Below, piece by piece: positions 54,737-62,574 of a stretch of DNA of 64,000 nucleotides. The stretch covers positions 2,480,001-2,544,000 of the forward strand of contig NZ_CP015225.1 of assembly GCF_001623525.1 (NCBI RefSeq). Reading direction: 5' to 3'. The first letter of the stretch is position 1, and each line of letters begins with the position of its first letter. The DNA comes from Pseudomonas fluorescens. GTDB lineage: Bacteria > Pseudomonadota > Gammaproteobacteria > Pseudomonadales > Pseudomonadaceae. A program made the position numbers and the translations under genes. The notes under the pieces were generated by a model. That model did no database searches. It saw only the letters and a program-made list of their open reading frames with translations, and was not told where the DNA came from.

Positions 54737-55885
54737 ATGCCAATTGCCAGATCGATACTCGCCGGGATTTTTTTCCTGGTCTGCGGAACGCCCGTAAGCT
54801 TTGCCCAGGAACGCATTGAAGACACGGTCAATGCCGTCATCCAGCCCTTGATGAAACAACAGGACATCGCGGGCATGGCGGTAGCGATCACGCACAACGG
54901 CCAACGGCAGTTTTTCAATTTTGGCGTCGCCGCCAAGGATACGAAAAAGCCGGTCACCGAGCAGACCCTTTTCGAAATCGGCTCGGTCAGCAAGACCTTC
55001 ACCGCGACACTGGGCGCCTATGCCCAGGCCCAGGGCAAACTGTCCCTGTCGGACCCGGCCAGTCGCTTCGCCCCCGAGCTGCGTGGCAGTACCTTCGACG
55101 GCATCAGCCTGCTCAACCTCGCCACCTATACCGCCGGTGGCCTGCCGTTGCAGTTCCCCACCGAGGCGGACCATCCGGACCGGATGTTCAGTTACTACAC
55201 GACCTGGAAGCCGCTCTACCCGGCCGGCACCCAGCGGCTCTATTCAAACCCGAGCATCGGCCTGTTCGGCTATCTGGCAGCACGCAGCATGGGGCGGCCA
55301 TTTGACGAGGTGATGGAGCGCACACTGATGCCAGGGCTGGGCCTCAAGCACAGCTATGTGCGGGTGCCGCAGGATCAGATGGGCCGATACGCCCAGGGCT
55401 ACGCAAAAGACGGCAAGCCCGTCCGGGTCGGGCCTGGCGCGCTGGATGCCGAGGCATATGGGGTGAAAACCAGTTCATCGGACCTGATTCGCTTCGTCGA
55501 GGCCAACCTGCAGCCGGAAAAACTCGACGCCGATCTGCACAAAGCCATCGCCACCACCCATACCGGGTTCTATTCGGTTGGCGGGATGACCCAAGGGCTG
55601 GGCTGGGAGTTCTACCCTTACCCGCTCGGCCTGGACACGTTACTGGCCGGCAATGCACCGCAGATGGCCATGACGCCGAACAAGGTAGAACCGCTCGATC
55701 CGCCCCGCCCTGCACCGGACAATGCCTGGATCAACAAGACCGGCTCGACCAACGGGTTTGGTGCCTACGCGGCTTTCGTGCCCGGTAAAAACATGGGCAT
55801 CGTGCTGTTGGCGAACAAGAATTATCCGATTGAGGAGCGGGTGAAGGCGGCGCACCGGATCCTGACGGCGCTGGAAGCGCAGTAG
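54737..55885 (+). CDS. ampC: Class C beta-lactamase (AmpC)
   Basis: 382-residue periplasmic serine beta-lactamase. Signal peptide MPIARSILAGIFFLVCGTPV-SFA, active-site S83-V-S-K86, Y169-S-N171 and K334-T-G336 all present, and the length fits AmpC, so it should hydrolyse cephalosporins. No ampR regulator is next to it, unlike in Enterobacter; expression may depend on a distant regulator. ATG 54737 starts the signal peptide. A REP half lies just after the stop and is broken by an IS110 element. Confidence 0.93.
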   Translation: MPIARSILAGIFFLVCGTPVSFAQERIEDTVNAVIQPLMKQQDIAGMAVAITHNGQRQFFNFGVAAKDTKKPVTEQTLFEIGSVSKTFTATLGAYAQAQGKLSLSDPASRFAPELRGSTFDGISLLNLATYTAGGLPLQFPTEADHPDRMFSYYTTWKPLYPAGTQRLYSNPSIGLFGYLAARSMGRPFDEVMERTLMPGLGLKHSYVRVPQDQMGRYAQGYAKDGKPVRVGPGALDAEAYGVKTSSSDLIRFVEANLQPEKLDADLHKAIATTHTGFYSVGGMTQGLGWEFYPYPLGLDTLLAGNAPQMAMTPNKVEPLDPPRPAPDNAWINKTGSTNGFGAYAAFVPGKNMGIVLLANKNYPIEERVKAAHRILTALEAQ

Positions 55886-55903
55886 AAGGTTGAGTAAGTC
55901 ACT

Positions 55904-55936
55904 GTGGCGAGGGAGCTTGCTCCCGCTGGGCTGCGA
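55904..55936. repeat. Left half of a REP doublet interrupted by IS110
   Basis: TGTGGCGAGGGAGCTTGCTC followed by the loop CGCTGGGCTGCGA, cut at GA. The remaining half resumes at 57483. Joining the two gives GGGCTGC-GA-AGCAGCCC, close to the intact doublet at 8838. Confidence 0.85.
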
Positions 55937-56195
55937 TATAGGTAGTCCGTTCCTTGCTCCCCCATACTGATACTCGCTGAAGTCCGGTTGTCGCGAGGAA
56001 GGAACATGCACCTGCGAGCTACGAATAGGGCTGCAACGCATTTCGATGATTACTGCTTCACCTTCGAGCCCAGCAGGTGCGCTTGCGCCCTCTAACGAAC
56101 ACTCAGGGAAAGCCGGGCACGGCTCTCTATATCGCCTTCGCTGGACGCAAGCATGCATGTTCCTGCATGTACTTTAGCGTCTGTGGAGGTGTGCA
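55937..56195 (+). ncRNA. Probable bridge (seek) RNA of the IS110 element
   Basis: Non-coding left end. A 5' stem can form from GTTCCTT (55949-55955) and AAGGAAC (55999-56005). GGGCTGC (56028-56034) equals the target left of the core and CTGCTTC (56053-56059) is the reverse complement of core plus right target GAAGCAG. CTATATC (56127-56133) is the reverse complement of core plus left element end GATATAG, and CTCAGGG (56102-56108) occurs in the right element end, though offset three bases from the core. The two pairs have the same span (32 nt). This fits target- and donor-binding loops as in IS621; exact RNA ends are unknown. Confidence 0.72.
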
Positions 56196-57464
56196 ATGCA
56201 AACGCTCTTGTCTCAGAAATTCACTGCTTATATCGGAATTGATTGGGCCGATACCAAACATGACGTCTGCTTGCAGGTTGCTGGGCAAGCCCAGCGGTGC
56301 TTCTCGGTCATCCGACACAACCCCGAAGCTATTGATCAATGGGCTCATGCGCTGTATCAGCGTTATGGCGGTCCTATCGCCATTGCCGTGGAGTTAGACA
56401 AAGGACCGTTGATAGCGGCCCTGCAAAAATATGATTTTTTTTGTTTGTTCCCAATCAACCCCGCCACCTTAGCCAAGCAGCGTAAGGCCTTTGTTCCCAG
56501 CGGTGCGAAGGACGATCCGAGCGATGCCCAGTGGGCACTTGAGCTATTGCTCAAGCATCCCGACAGATTTCCCCTGCAGGAGAAACAAAGTCCTGCCATA
56601 CGCTCTCTGGCTAGCTTGACTGAACATCGGAGAACCTTGGTTGATGAGCGGGTAAGAACCAGTAATCGGTTGGTTTGCATGCTCAAGCAGTACTATCCGT
56701 TGGCGCTGGAGTTGTTCCACGACCATGACACACAGGTGTTTTGTGATTTCCTGGAGCGCTGGTCGACGTTGGAAACACTTAAACGTGCTCGGCCTACAAG
56801 CGTTTTGAAGTTTCTTAACGCGCACAATGTTCGCCATGCAGAACTCAATCAGCAGCGCCTGGCCTTGATCCTCAAGGCCACGCCGCTGACAGAGGATCCG
56901 GGGATTGTTACCCCTTCAGCGCTGTATGTGCGGACCCTGGCATCGCAACTGAGTGGGATGCTGGTGGCGATCAAGCAGTTTGATGCGGCGATCGAAGAAA
57001 CGGCCAATACCCTGGCCGATTACAGCCTCTTCAAATCCTTGCCTGGAGCCGGGCAACAGCTTGCACCACGGCTAATGGTAGCTTTTGGTGAGCAACGTGA
57101 TCGCTTCAAGGATGCTGGTGCTATGCAGCGATATGCCGGGATCGCTCCGGTTACCGAGCGCAGTGGCAAGAAGAAAATCGTTCGCTGGCGCTATCAATGT
57201 TCAACCTTTTTGCGCCAGACATTTGTCGAGTGGGCTGCCCACAGCATCAATCAATCGGTATGGGCAGGGGCGTACTATCGCCAGCAGAAGGCCAAAGGCT
57301 GCTCTCATCAAGCAGCCCTGAGGGCACTGGCTTTTAAATGGATCAGGATCGTTTATCGGTGCTGGAATGCTGGATCCCAGTATGACGAGAGCGTCTATTT
57401 ACAAGCCTTGGCCCGCCACGACTCGCCTTTGATAAGAGCACCGGAGGCAACGAAAGCATGTTGA
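56196..57464 (+). CDS. IS110-family transposase (DEDD recombinase)
   Basis: 422-residue recombinase. N-terminal RuvC-like DEDD domain with first Asp in YIGIDWADTKHDV, Glu in VELDKGPL and Asp pair in GAKDDPSDAQWA; C-terminal Tnp domain (PF02371-like) with helix-hairpin SLPGAGQQLAPRLMVAFGEQ, AGIAPVTERSGKKK and a conserved serine region in RWRYQCSTFLRQTF. GGAGGTGTGCA precedes the ATG. It should act with the bridge RNA to insert at REP loops. No frameshift seen. Confidence 0.95.
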   Translation: MQTLLSQKFTAYIGIDWADTKHDVCLQVAGQAQRCFSVIRHNPEAIDQWAHALYQRYGGPIAIAVELDKGPLIAALQKYDFFCLFPINPATLAKQRKAFVPSGAKDDPSDAQWALELLLKHPDRFPLQEKQSPAIRSLASLTEHRRTLVDERVRTSNRLVCMLKQYYPLALELFHDHDTQVFCDFLERWSTLETLKRARPTSVLKFLNAHNVRHAELNQQRLALILKATPLTEDPGIVTPSALYVRTLASQLSGMLVAIKQFDAAIEETANTLADYSLFKSLPGAGQQLAPRLMVAFGEQRDRFKDAGAMQRYAGIAPVTERSGKKKIVRWRYQCSTFLRQTFVEWAAHSINQSVWAGAYYRQQKAKGCSHQAALRALAFKWIRIVYRCWNAGSQYDESVYLQALARHDSPLIRAPEATKAC

Positions 57465-57482
57465 CGGAAGAGCTCAGGGCGT

Positions 57483-57581
57483 GAAGCAGCCCTATGCTTT
57501 TTAGATGGTTCGTCGACCGATAAGCTGGGGGGCTGGGGGGCCGCTTCGCGACCCAGCGGGAGCAAGCTCCCTCGCCACGGG
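57483..57581. repeat. Right half of the interrupted REP doublet
   Basis: Continues from the core GA as GAAGCAGCCCTATGC, then a ~50-bp spacer and the inverted arm GCGGGAGCAAGCTCCCTCGC with CACGGG. Confidence 0.85.
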
Positions 57582-57585
57582 ACTA

Positions 57586-58134
57586 TCAATCGTCCAACGG
57601 CTTCACCGCAGCCGGCGGCTTGACTGCCTTGCCAGCCTTGGCGCCTTTCGCATCCTTGGCCGGTGCAGGCTCTGGCGCGGGTGGTGGGGCTGGAGGTGTC
57701 GCTTCTTTTTCCGCGGCGGGGAGTTTATCGACGGTGTCGAAGAGGTCTTTCAATTCGATCGCCCCGGAATGCTCAAGCTTCTTTTCCCCGTCCTTGCCCA
57801 CCAGGATGATCTTGGTCTGAGCCCCGGCGCCCAGCTTGAGGGAGCGGATCAGCGCCATGGTGCTTTGCGGGTCCAGGTCCTTGCCATCGCGCTGCCCAAT
57901 GGTATTGAGCACGGTGTAGAGCACCATGTTGCGCTCGGAAAAACCCTGCTTGCCTGCTGGTTCATCCAAGGCCTTTTTCAGGCTGACCCAGGCCGGGTCG
58001 ACCGTACTCGGCGCGATAACGATCAGGGGGCGTGCCCTGCCTGCATCCGCCACCAGGGGTGAGTCGCCATCGGCAGCGAACAGGGGGCCGGCGATGGCCA
58101 GCAAGGTAGCGAAGGTCAACGACCGAATGAGCAT
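57586..58134 (-). CDS. Exported DUF4174-type protein
   Basis: 182-residue secreted protein with a signal peptide (MLIRSLTFATLLAIAGPLFA) and a thioredoxin-like DUF4174 core: RPLIVIAPSTVDPAWVSLKK, MVLYTVLNTIGQRDGK, KIILVGKDGEKKLEHSGAIE and LFDTVDKLP. It ends in a low-complexity Pro/Ala/Lys tail. GGAGAGG precedes ATG 58134; longer readings are REP-like DNA. Function unknown; possibly an envelope redox or binding role. Confidence 0.82.
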   Translation of the reverse strand: MLIRSLTFATLLAIAGPLFAADGDSPLVADAGRARPLIVIAPSTVDPAWVSLKKALDEPAGKQGFSERNMVLYTVLNTIGQRDGKDLDPQSTMALIRSLKLGAGAQTKIILVGKDGEKKLEHSGAIELKDLFDTVDKLPAAEKEATPPAPPPAPEPAPAKDAKGAKAGKAVKPPAAVKPLDD

Positions 58135-58318
58135 GCGCCTCTCCTTTTGATATTTACGCTGTACTGATTGCACAGGGCGGCGATTGTTCCGCGAGAGTCG
58201 CTCAATACTGCGCCTGCCTGACTTGAAGCTTAGGCCAGGGGGGTCATTGCGCAACCATGGTAGCCAACGCGTGCGGGAGGAAGGTGTGAGCGCTAAAAAT
58301 ACAGTCACCACAAACGAG

Positions 58319-58408
58319 TGTGGGAGCGGGCTTGCTCGCGAAAGCGGTCTGTCAGTCGACATCAACGTTGACTGAAAACTGCTTTCGCGAGCAAGCCCGC
58401 TCCCACAA
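58319..58408. repeat. REP doublet (REPIN), family 2
   Basis: Inverted arms TGTGGGAGCGGGCTTGCTCG and CGAGCAAGCCCGCTCCCACA around a spacer, with CGAAAGCGG / GCTTTCG extending the stem. Confidence 0.88.
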
Positions 58409-58426
58409 GGGATCTCGGTGTCAGTG

Positions 58427-59212
58427 CTAGAACGCCAGCTTGAACCCGATCATCGCCAGCATCACCGCCAGGCAGGGGCGCAGCAGCTCGTCGGAGATAC
58501 GGCCCGACAAATGACTGCCCAGGTAGATCCCCGGCAACGAACCGATCAGCAGGAAACCCAGGATGTGCCAGTCCATGTTGCCCATGCTCGCATGGCCCAG
58601 GCCAGCCACCAGGGTCAGCGGCACGGCGTGGGCGATCTCGGTGCCCACCAGGCGCTTGGTGACCAGGAACGGGTAGAGGATGAACAGCGCAACGGTGCCC
58701 AGGGCGCCAGCGCCGATGGAGGTCAAGGCGACCATGGTGCCCAGCACGAGGCCGGTGATGACCGTGAGCACATTGAGGCGCGTGCCAGTGGGGTTGTAGT
58801 GCCCGCCGGCACGGTCATGGGCGAATTGCAACAAACGCTTCTTGAACAGGATCGCCAAGGCTGTGGCGAACAACACAAAGCCCAAGGCTTGCTTGATCAC
58901 CGCGTTCATGGCGTCGGGGGAGCTGTGCAGGCTGCTGAGAAACCACAGCGTCAAGCCGACTGCCGGCACACTGCCCAACGTCAGCCAGCCAGTGATAGCC
59001 CAGTCGATGTTGCGATTTTTTGCATGAACCAGGACACCGCCAGACTTGGTAATGGCTGCGTACAGCAGGTCCGTACCCACCGCCGTCGCAGGGTTGATAC
59101 CAAACCACAACAGGATCGGGGTCATCAGCGAACCACCGCCGACGCCGGTCATCCCAACGATGAAGCCGACCACCAGGCCTGCAACGACTAAACCGACATT
59201 ACCGAAATCCAT
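58427..59212 (-). CDS. TSUP-family permease (sulfite exporter TauE/SafE type)
   Basis: 261-residue inner-membrane protein with about eight hydrophobic segments in two halves. Characteristic GFIVGMTGVGGGSLMTPIL in the first half and GTMVALTSIGAGALGTVALF in the second. Family members move sulfite, sulfoacetate or related organic anions. Stand-alone, so the substrate cannot be named. Intact and of usual length. Confidence 0.9.
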   Translation of the reverse strand: MDFGNVGLVVAGLVVGFIVGMTGVGGGSLMTPILLWFGINPATAVGTDLLYAAITKSGGVLVHAKNRNIDWAITGWLTLGSVPAVGLTLWFLSSLHSSPDAMNAVIKQALGFVLFATALAILFKKRLLQFAHDRAGGHYNPTGTRLNVLTVITGLVLGTMVALTSIGAGALGTVALFILYPFLVTKRLVGTEIAHAVPLTLVAGLGHASMGNMDWHILGFLLIGSLPGIYLGSHLSGRISDELLRPCLAVMLAMIGFKLAF

Positions 59213-59319
59213 TAAACCCGTCTCAGCACGACCGCATGAAAAATCTGGCCGCGAGCATAGCGATTTTTCTTATAACCCCCTATATCGATGTGATCTATCT
59301 TTATTCCTTTTCCGTCATT

Positions 59320-60069
59320 TCACTGGACCGGCAGGAAATTGAGGAACAGCAGGCTCTGGGCGTAATTCAAGCCGATCCGCCGGTAGCGCTCATCGAGCAT
59401 CTGGGTCAGCAGGTCCAATCGGGCGACGATTTTTCCAAACTCCACGGCGAAACTCAGGTTGCTGCCCTCCTCCGAAATCTCATTGGAAAACAGCAACAGC
59501 TTGCCGTCCTTGTTCTGCCGCTGACTCAGCAGCCAGGTGGCTTTTTCGATATTGCGCGCCGCGTTGCTGACAAAACGCGGGTCGATGGTGTCGGTCATGT
59601 AGAACTCGAGGCGATTGCCGTGCGCGGTCACCAGCATGCTGCCAATGGCATAGATGAACGCCCCTACCCGATCGCCAAGAAACTCCGGGCTCATGGCGTA
59701 GCTCAGGGCCGCCAGGTCCTTCTTGCCACCCAGGGTCGGCAAAGGCTGTTGCTGCTCGATGGCCATGCGCACCTGTTTTTCCGCAGTGCGAGCGTCGAGA
59801 AAGCCGGACTTGCGCAGCTCCTCGGGGTTGCGCAGGTACAGCTTGTTCATCAGCAGATAGAGGCTTTGCAAGTTGTCGTGCATCGACAACGTGGCCATGC
59901 GGTCGACGCTGGTCTGCAAGAACTCCTGGGGCTTGGCGTTGCTGAACTGCGTGACCATGTCCTGTCCCTGCTGATGGCTGCAGCCGCCGCTGAACAGCAT
60001 CGACACACCGACCAACAATGCCAGGCAGCAGCGGCGCAATCTCGTCACAGGATAAAAAACACCGGCCAT
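59320..60069 (-). CDS. Predicted lipoprotein of unknown function
   Basis: 249-residue lipoprotein with signal peptide and lipobox FSGGC. The mature part is helical and includes KPQEFLQTSVDRMATLSMHD and NIEKATWLLSQRQNKDGKLL. No family named with confidence. ATG 60069 places the signal peptide near the N-terminus; upstream starts are possible but add a Pro/Arg-rich stretch. Divergent from the aldose epimerase gene with ~300 bp between. Confidence 0.72.
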   Translation of the reverse strand: MAGVFYPVTRLRRCCLALLVGVSMLFSGGCSHQQGQDMVTQFSNAKPQEFLQTSVDRMATLSMHDNLQSLYLLMNKLYLRNPEELRKSGFLDARTAEKQVRMAIEQQQPLPTLGGKKDLAALSYAMSPEFLGDRVGAFIYAIGSMLVTAHGNRLEFYMTDTIDPRFVSNAARNIEKATWLLSQRQNKDGKLLLFSNEISEEGSNLSFAVEFGKIVARLDLLTQMLDERYRRIGLNYAQSLLFLNFLPVQ

Positions 60070-60330
60070 CGAATCTCGGTCTGGGCATGGGGAAGCGATG
60101 GGGGGTCGTCGCTTCCAGGCCATGGATAGAGCAGCAAAAATCACAAAAGTGCAGTGCCGGGAGAAAACCCTCGGTCTTCAGCAACGATCCAATCACGCAA
60201 TTAGTCTTACTTTTTAATTGATAAATCCCCATTAATGGCTATAAATCCCTTCTCACCCACCAAATAGAAAGACTACTAACCAGAAAAACCTTCAGCGCTG
60301 TCCGACCAGTAGCGGACTCGCCCCGCGTTC

Positions 60331-60350
60331 AAAACAACAACAAAACAACA
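60331..60350 (+). promoter_or_regulatory. Candidate Hfq/Crc catabolite-repression (CA) motif before the epimerase gene
   Basis: A-rich run of AAC units directly in front of the GGAAGGAAGG ribosome site of the epimerase gene. The AANAANAA pattern next to the ribosome site is how Hfq with Crc blocks translation of catabolic mRNAs in Pseudomonas. The rest of the ~300-bp gap holds nothing else recognised. Confidence 0.6.
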
Positions 60351-60367
60351 GGAAGGAAGGTCATACC

Positions 60368-61519
60368 ATGCTTGAATCCAGACAACTGCTTACGGCCCTC
60401 GGAGTGTCTCTGATGATCGCCACCTCGGCTTCCCACGCTGCCGGCCTGACTAATGAACGCGGTTCGTTCGGCAAAACCGACGACGGCACGGCGGTGGAAA
60501 AATTCGTGCTGCGCAACAGTCACGGCATGGAGGCCACCGTTATCACCTACGGCGGCATACTCCAGTCATTGAGCGTGCCGGACAAAAACGGCAAGGCCGC
60601 CGACATCGTGCTCGGCTTCGACGACGTGCAGGGTTACCAGAAGAACGGCAGCGTGTATTTCGGCGCGACCATCGGCCGCTTCGGCAATCGCCTGGCCGAC
60701 GGCGCCTTCGAGCTGGACGGCAAGCGTTACCAGGTGCCGCAGAACGACCATGGCAACTCCTTGCACGGCGGGCCGCAAGGGTTCGATAAGCGCGTCTGGA
60801 AGGCCCAGCCCCATGATGGCAAGGACTCGGTGGGCGTCACCCTGACCTACGTGTCACCCGATGGTGAGATGGGCTTTCCCGGCACGCTGAAAACCGACGT
60901 CACCTACAGCCTCAACGAACAGAACGAATTGCGCATTGAGTACAAAGCCACCACCGACAAACCCACGGTGCTGAACCTGACCAACCACAGCTATTTCAAC
61001 CTGGCTGGGGCCGGTAACGGCGACATCCTCGAGCAGCTCGCCACCCTGCACGCAGCCCACTACACGCCGGTCACCGGCAAGCTCATTCCCACCGGCGAAC
61101 TGGCCCCCGTGGCCGGTACACCGATGGACTTCACCCAACCCACCGCCATCGGCACCCATATCAAGGCCGATCACCCACAACTCAAGTTCGCCGAACCGAA
61201 ACAGGGCGGCTTCGATTTCAACTGGGCGCTGGACGCCAAGGGTGACGTGAGCAAACTGGCCGCAGAAGTGTATGACACGAACTCCGGACGCCGCCTGCAG
61301 CTCTACACCACCGAGCCTGGCGTGCAGTTCTACACCAGCAACTTCCTCGACGGCACCGTCAAGGGCAAGCAAGGCAAGGTCTATCCGCATTGGGGCGCGT
61401 TCACCCTGGAAACCCAGCACTACCCCGACTCGCCCAACCAGCCGAACTTCCCTTCGACACGGCTTGATCCGGGCCAGACCTACACCCAGACCATGGTGTT
61501 GAAGTTCTCCGCGAAGTAA
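60368..61519 (+). CDS. galM: Periplasmic aldose 1-epimerase
   Basis: 383-residue mutarotase (EC 5.1.3.3) interconverting alpha and beta anomers of aldohexoses. A signal peptide (LLTALGVSLMIATSASHAAG) places it in the periplasm. Active-site segments NRLADGAFELDGKRY, GNSLHGGPQGFDKRVW with catalytic His, LTNHSYFNLAG and the base Glu near FTLETQHYPDSPN are present. GGAAGGAAGG ribosome site, preceded by a CA-rich Hfq/Crc-like tract. Stand-alone. Confidence 0.93.
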   Translation: MLESRQLLTALGVSLMIATSASHAAGLTNERGSFGKTDDGTAVEKFVLRNSHGMEATVITYGGILQSLSVPDKNGKAADIVLGFDDVQGYQKNGSVYFGATIGRFGNRLADGAFELDGKRYQVPQNDHGNSLHGGPQGFDKRVWKAQPHDGKDSVGVTLTYVSPDGEMGFPGTLKTDVTYSLNEQNELRIEYKATTDKPTVLNLTNHSYFNLAGAGNGDILEQLATLHAAHYTPVTGKLIPTGELAPVAGTPMDFTQPTAIGTHIKADHPQLKFAEPKQGGFDFNWALDAKGDVSKLAAEVYDTNSGRRLQLYTTEPGVQFYTSNFLDGTVKGKQGKVYPHWGAFTLETQHYPDSPNQPNFPSTRLDPGQTYTQTMVLKFSAK

Positions 61520-61531
61520 CGCCCCCGCCGA

Positions 61532-61559
61532 ATCGTTCCCATGCTCGCGTGGGAACGAT
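61532..61559 (+). terminator. Inverted-repeat hairpin downstream of galM
   Basis: ATCGTTCCCA and TGGGAACGAT pair around an eight-base loop, 12 bp after the galM stop. It is a common small Pseudomonas intergenic palindrome and may end transcription, though a T-run is lacking. Confidence 0.6.
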
Positions 61560-61620
61560 CAACACTGAACACTTGGTCTATCCTGCTGCCACACGTCAAA
61601 GCAAAAAACAGGAGATAGGC

Positions 61621-62442
61621 ATGAGGACGCTGGAATTGGCGGGTGTGTCCGTACCGGTAATCGGCCAGGGCACCTGGCGCATGGGTGAAGAACCGTCCCA
61701 TCACAAGAAAGAAGTCGCCGCCCTGCGGTTGGGGATCGAACTGGGCATGAACCTGATCGACACCGCAGAAATGTACGCCGAAGGCGGTGCGGAGACCGTC
61801 GTTGGCGAGGCGATCACCGGCCTGCGGGACCAGGTTTTCCTAGTGAGCAAAGTCTACCCTCATAACGCCAGTCGCAAAGGCATTCCCCTGGCCTGCGAAC
61901 GCAGCTTGCGCCGGCTCGACACCGATTACATCGACCTTTATCTGTTGCACTGGCGCGGGCAGTACCCGTTGGCAGAAACCGTCGAAGCGTTCGAACGCCT
62001 GCGCGAAGAAGGCAAGATCGGCCGCTGGGGTGTGTCGAACTTTGACGTCGATGACCTCGAGGAGCTGGCCTCGCCGGCCTGCGCCACCAATCAAGTGCTG
62101 TACAACCTGCAGGAACGCGGCATCGAATTCGACCTGCTGCCCTGGTGCCAGCAACGGCGCATGCCGATCATGGCCTACTGCCCGGTCGGCCAGGGCGGGC
62201 ACCTGCTCAAGGATCACACCCTGGGACAGATCGCCGAACGCCATCGCGCCACACCGGCACAGATCGCACTGGCCTGGCTGTTGCGCCAGGACAATGTGAT
62301 TGCCATTCCCAAGGCCGTGAAGCCTGAGCATGTGCGTTTGAATGCCGAAGCGGCCAACCTCAAGCTGGAACCGCAGGACCTGGCCGCCCTCGACCTGATA
62401 TTTCCCCAGCCCCGGGGCAAGCAGCGGTTGGCGATGGTCTAG
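61621..62442 (+). CDS. Aldo/keto reductase
   Basis: 273-residue NADP(H)-dependent oxidoreductase with TIM-barrel AKR motifs. Catalytic tetrad Asp47, Tyr52, Lys77 and His110 (MNLIDTAEMYAEG, VSKVYPHN, YLLHW) and C-terminal cofactor segment NVIAIPKAVKPEHVRLNAEA. AGGAGATAGGC precedes the ATG. Substrate unknown; a general aldehyde/ketone reductase is likely. Confidence 0.92.
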   Translation: MRTLELAGVSVPVIGQGTWRMGEEPSHHKKEVAALRLGIELGMNLIDTAEMYAEGGAETVVGEAITGLRDQVFLVSKVYPHNASRKGIPLACERSLRRLDTDYIDLYLLHWRGQYPLAETVEAFERLREEGKIGRWGVSNFDVDDLEELASPACATNQVLYNLQERGIEFDLLPWCQQRRMPIMAYCPVGQGGHLLKDHTLGQIAERHRATPAQIALAWLLRQDNVIAIPKAVKPEHVRLNAEAANLKLEPQDLAALDLIFPQPRGKQRLAMV

Positions 62443-62465
62443 TTTCCCCGGGCCTGGCAGCTTTT

Positions 62466-62557
62466 TGTGGCGAGGGAGCTTGCTCCCGCTCGATCGCGAA
62501 GCGGTCGCAAAAGGGGCCGCTGCGCAGCCCAGCGGGAGCAAGCTCCCTCGCCACAGG
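62466..62557. repeat. REP doublet (REPIN), family 1
   Basis: Inverted pair of TGTGGCGAGGGAGCTTGCTC elements between the convergent AKR and polB genes. Confidence 0.87.
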
Positions 62558-62574
62558 AACCTTGACCCTCGCCA

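Larger units (their letters stand above)
55937..57484 (+). mobile_element. IS110-family insertion sequence inside a REP doublet
   Basis: 1548-bp element defined by comparing its flanks with intact REP doublets. A shared GA dinucleotide stands at both junctions (55935-55936 and 57483-57484), as expected for the 2-bp core exchanged by IS110 recombination; there are no terminal inverted repeats and no longer target duplication. The long non-coding left end (~259 bp) and short right end match the IS110 subgroup, not IS1111. The transposase frame is intact, so the element may be active. Confidence 0.88.
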
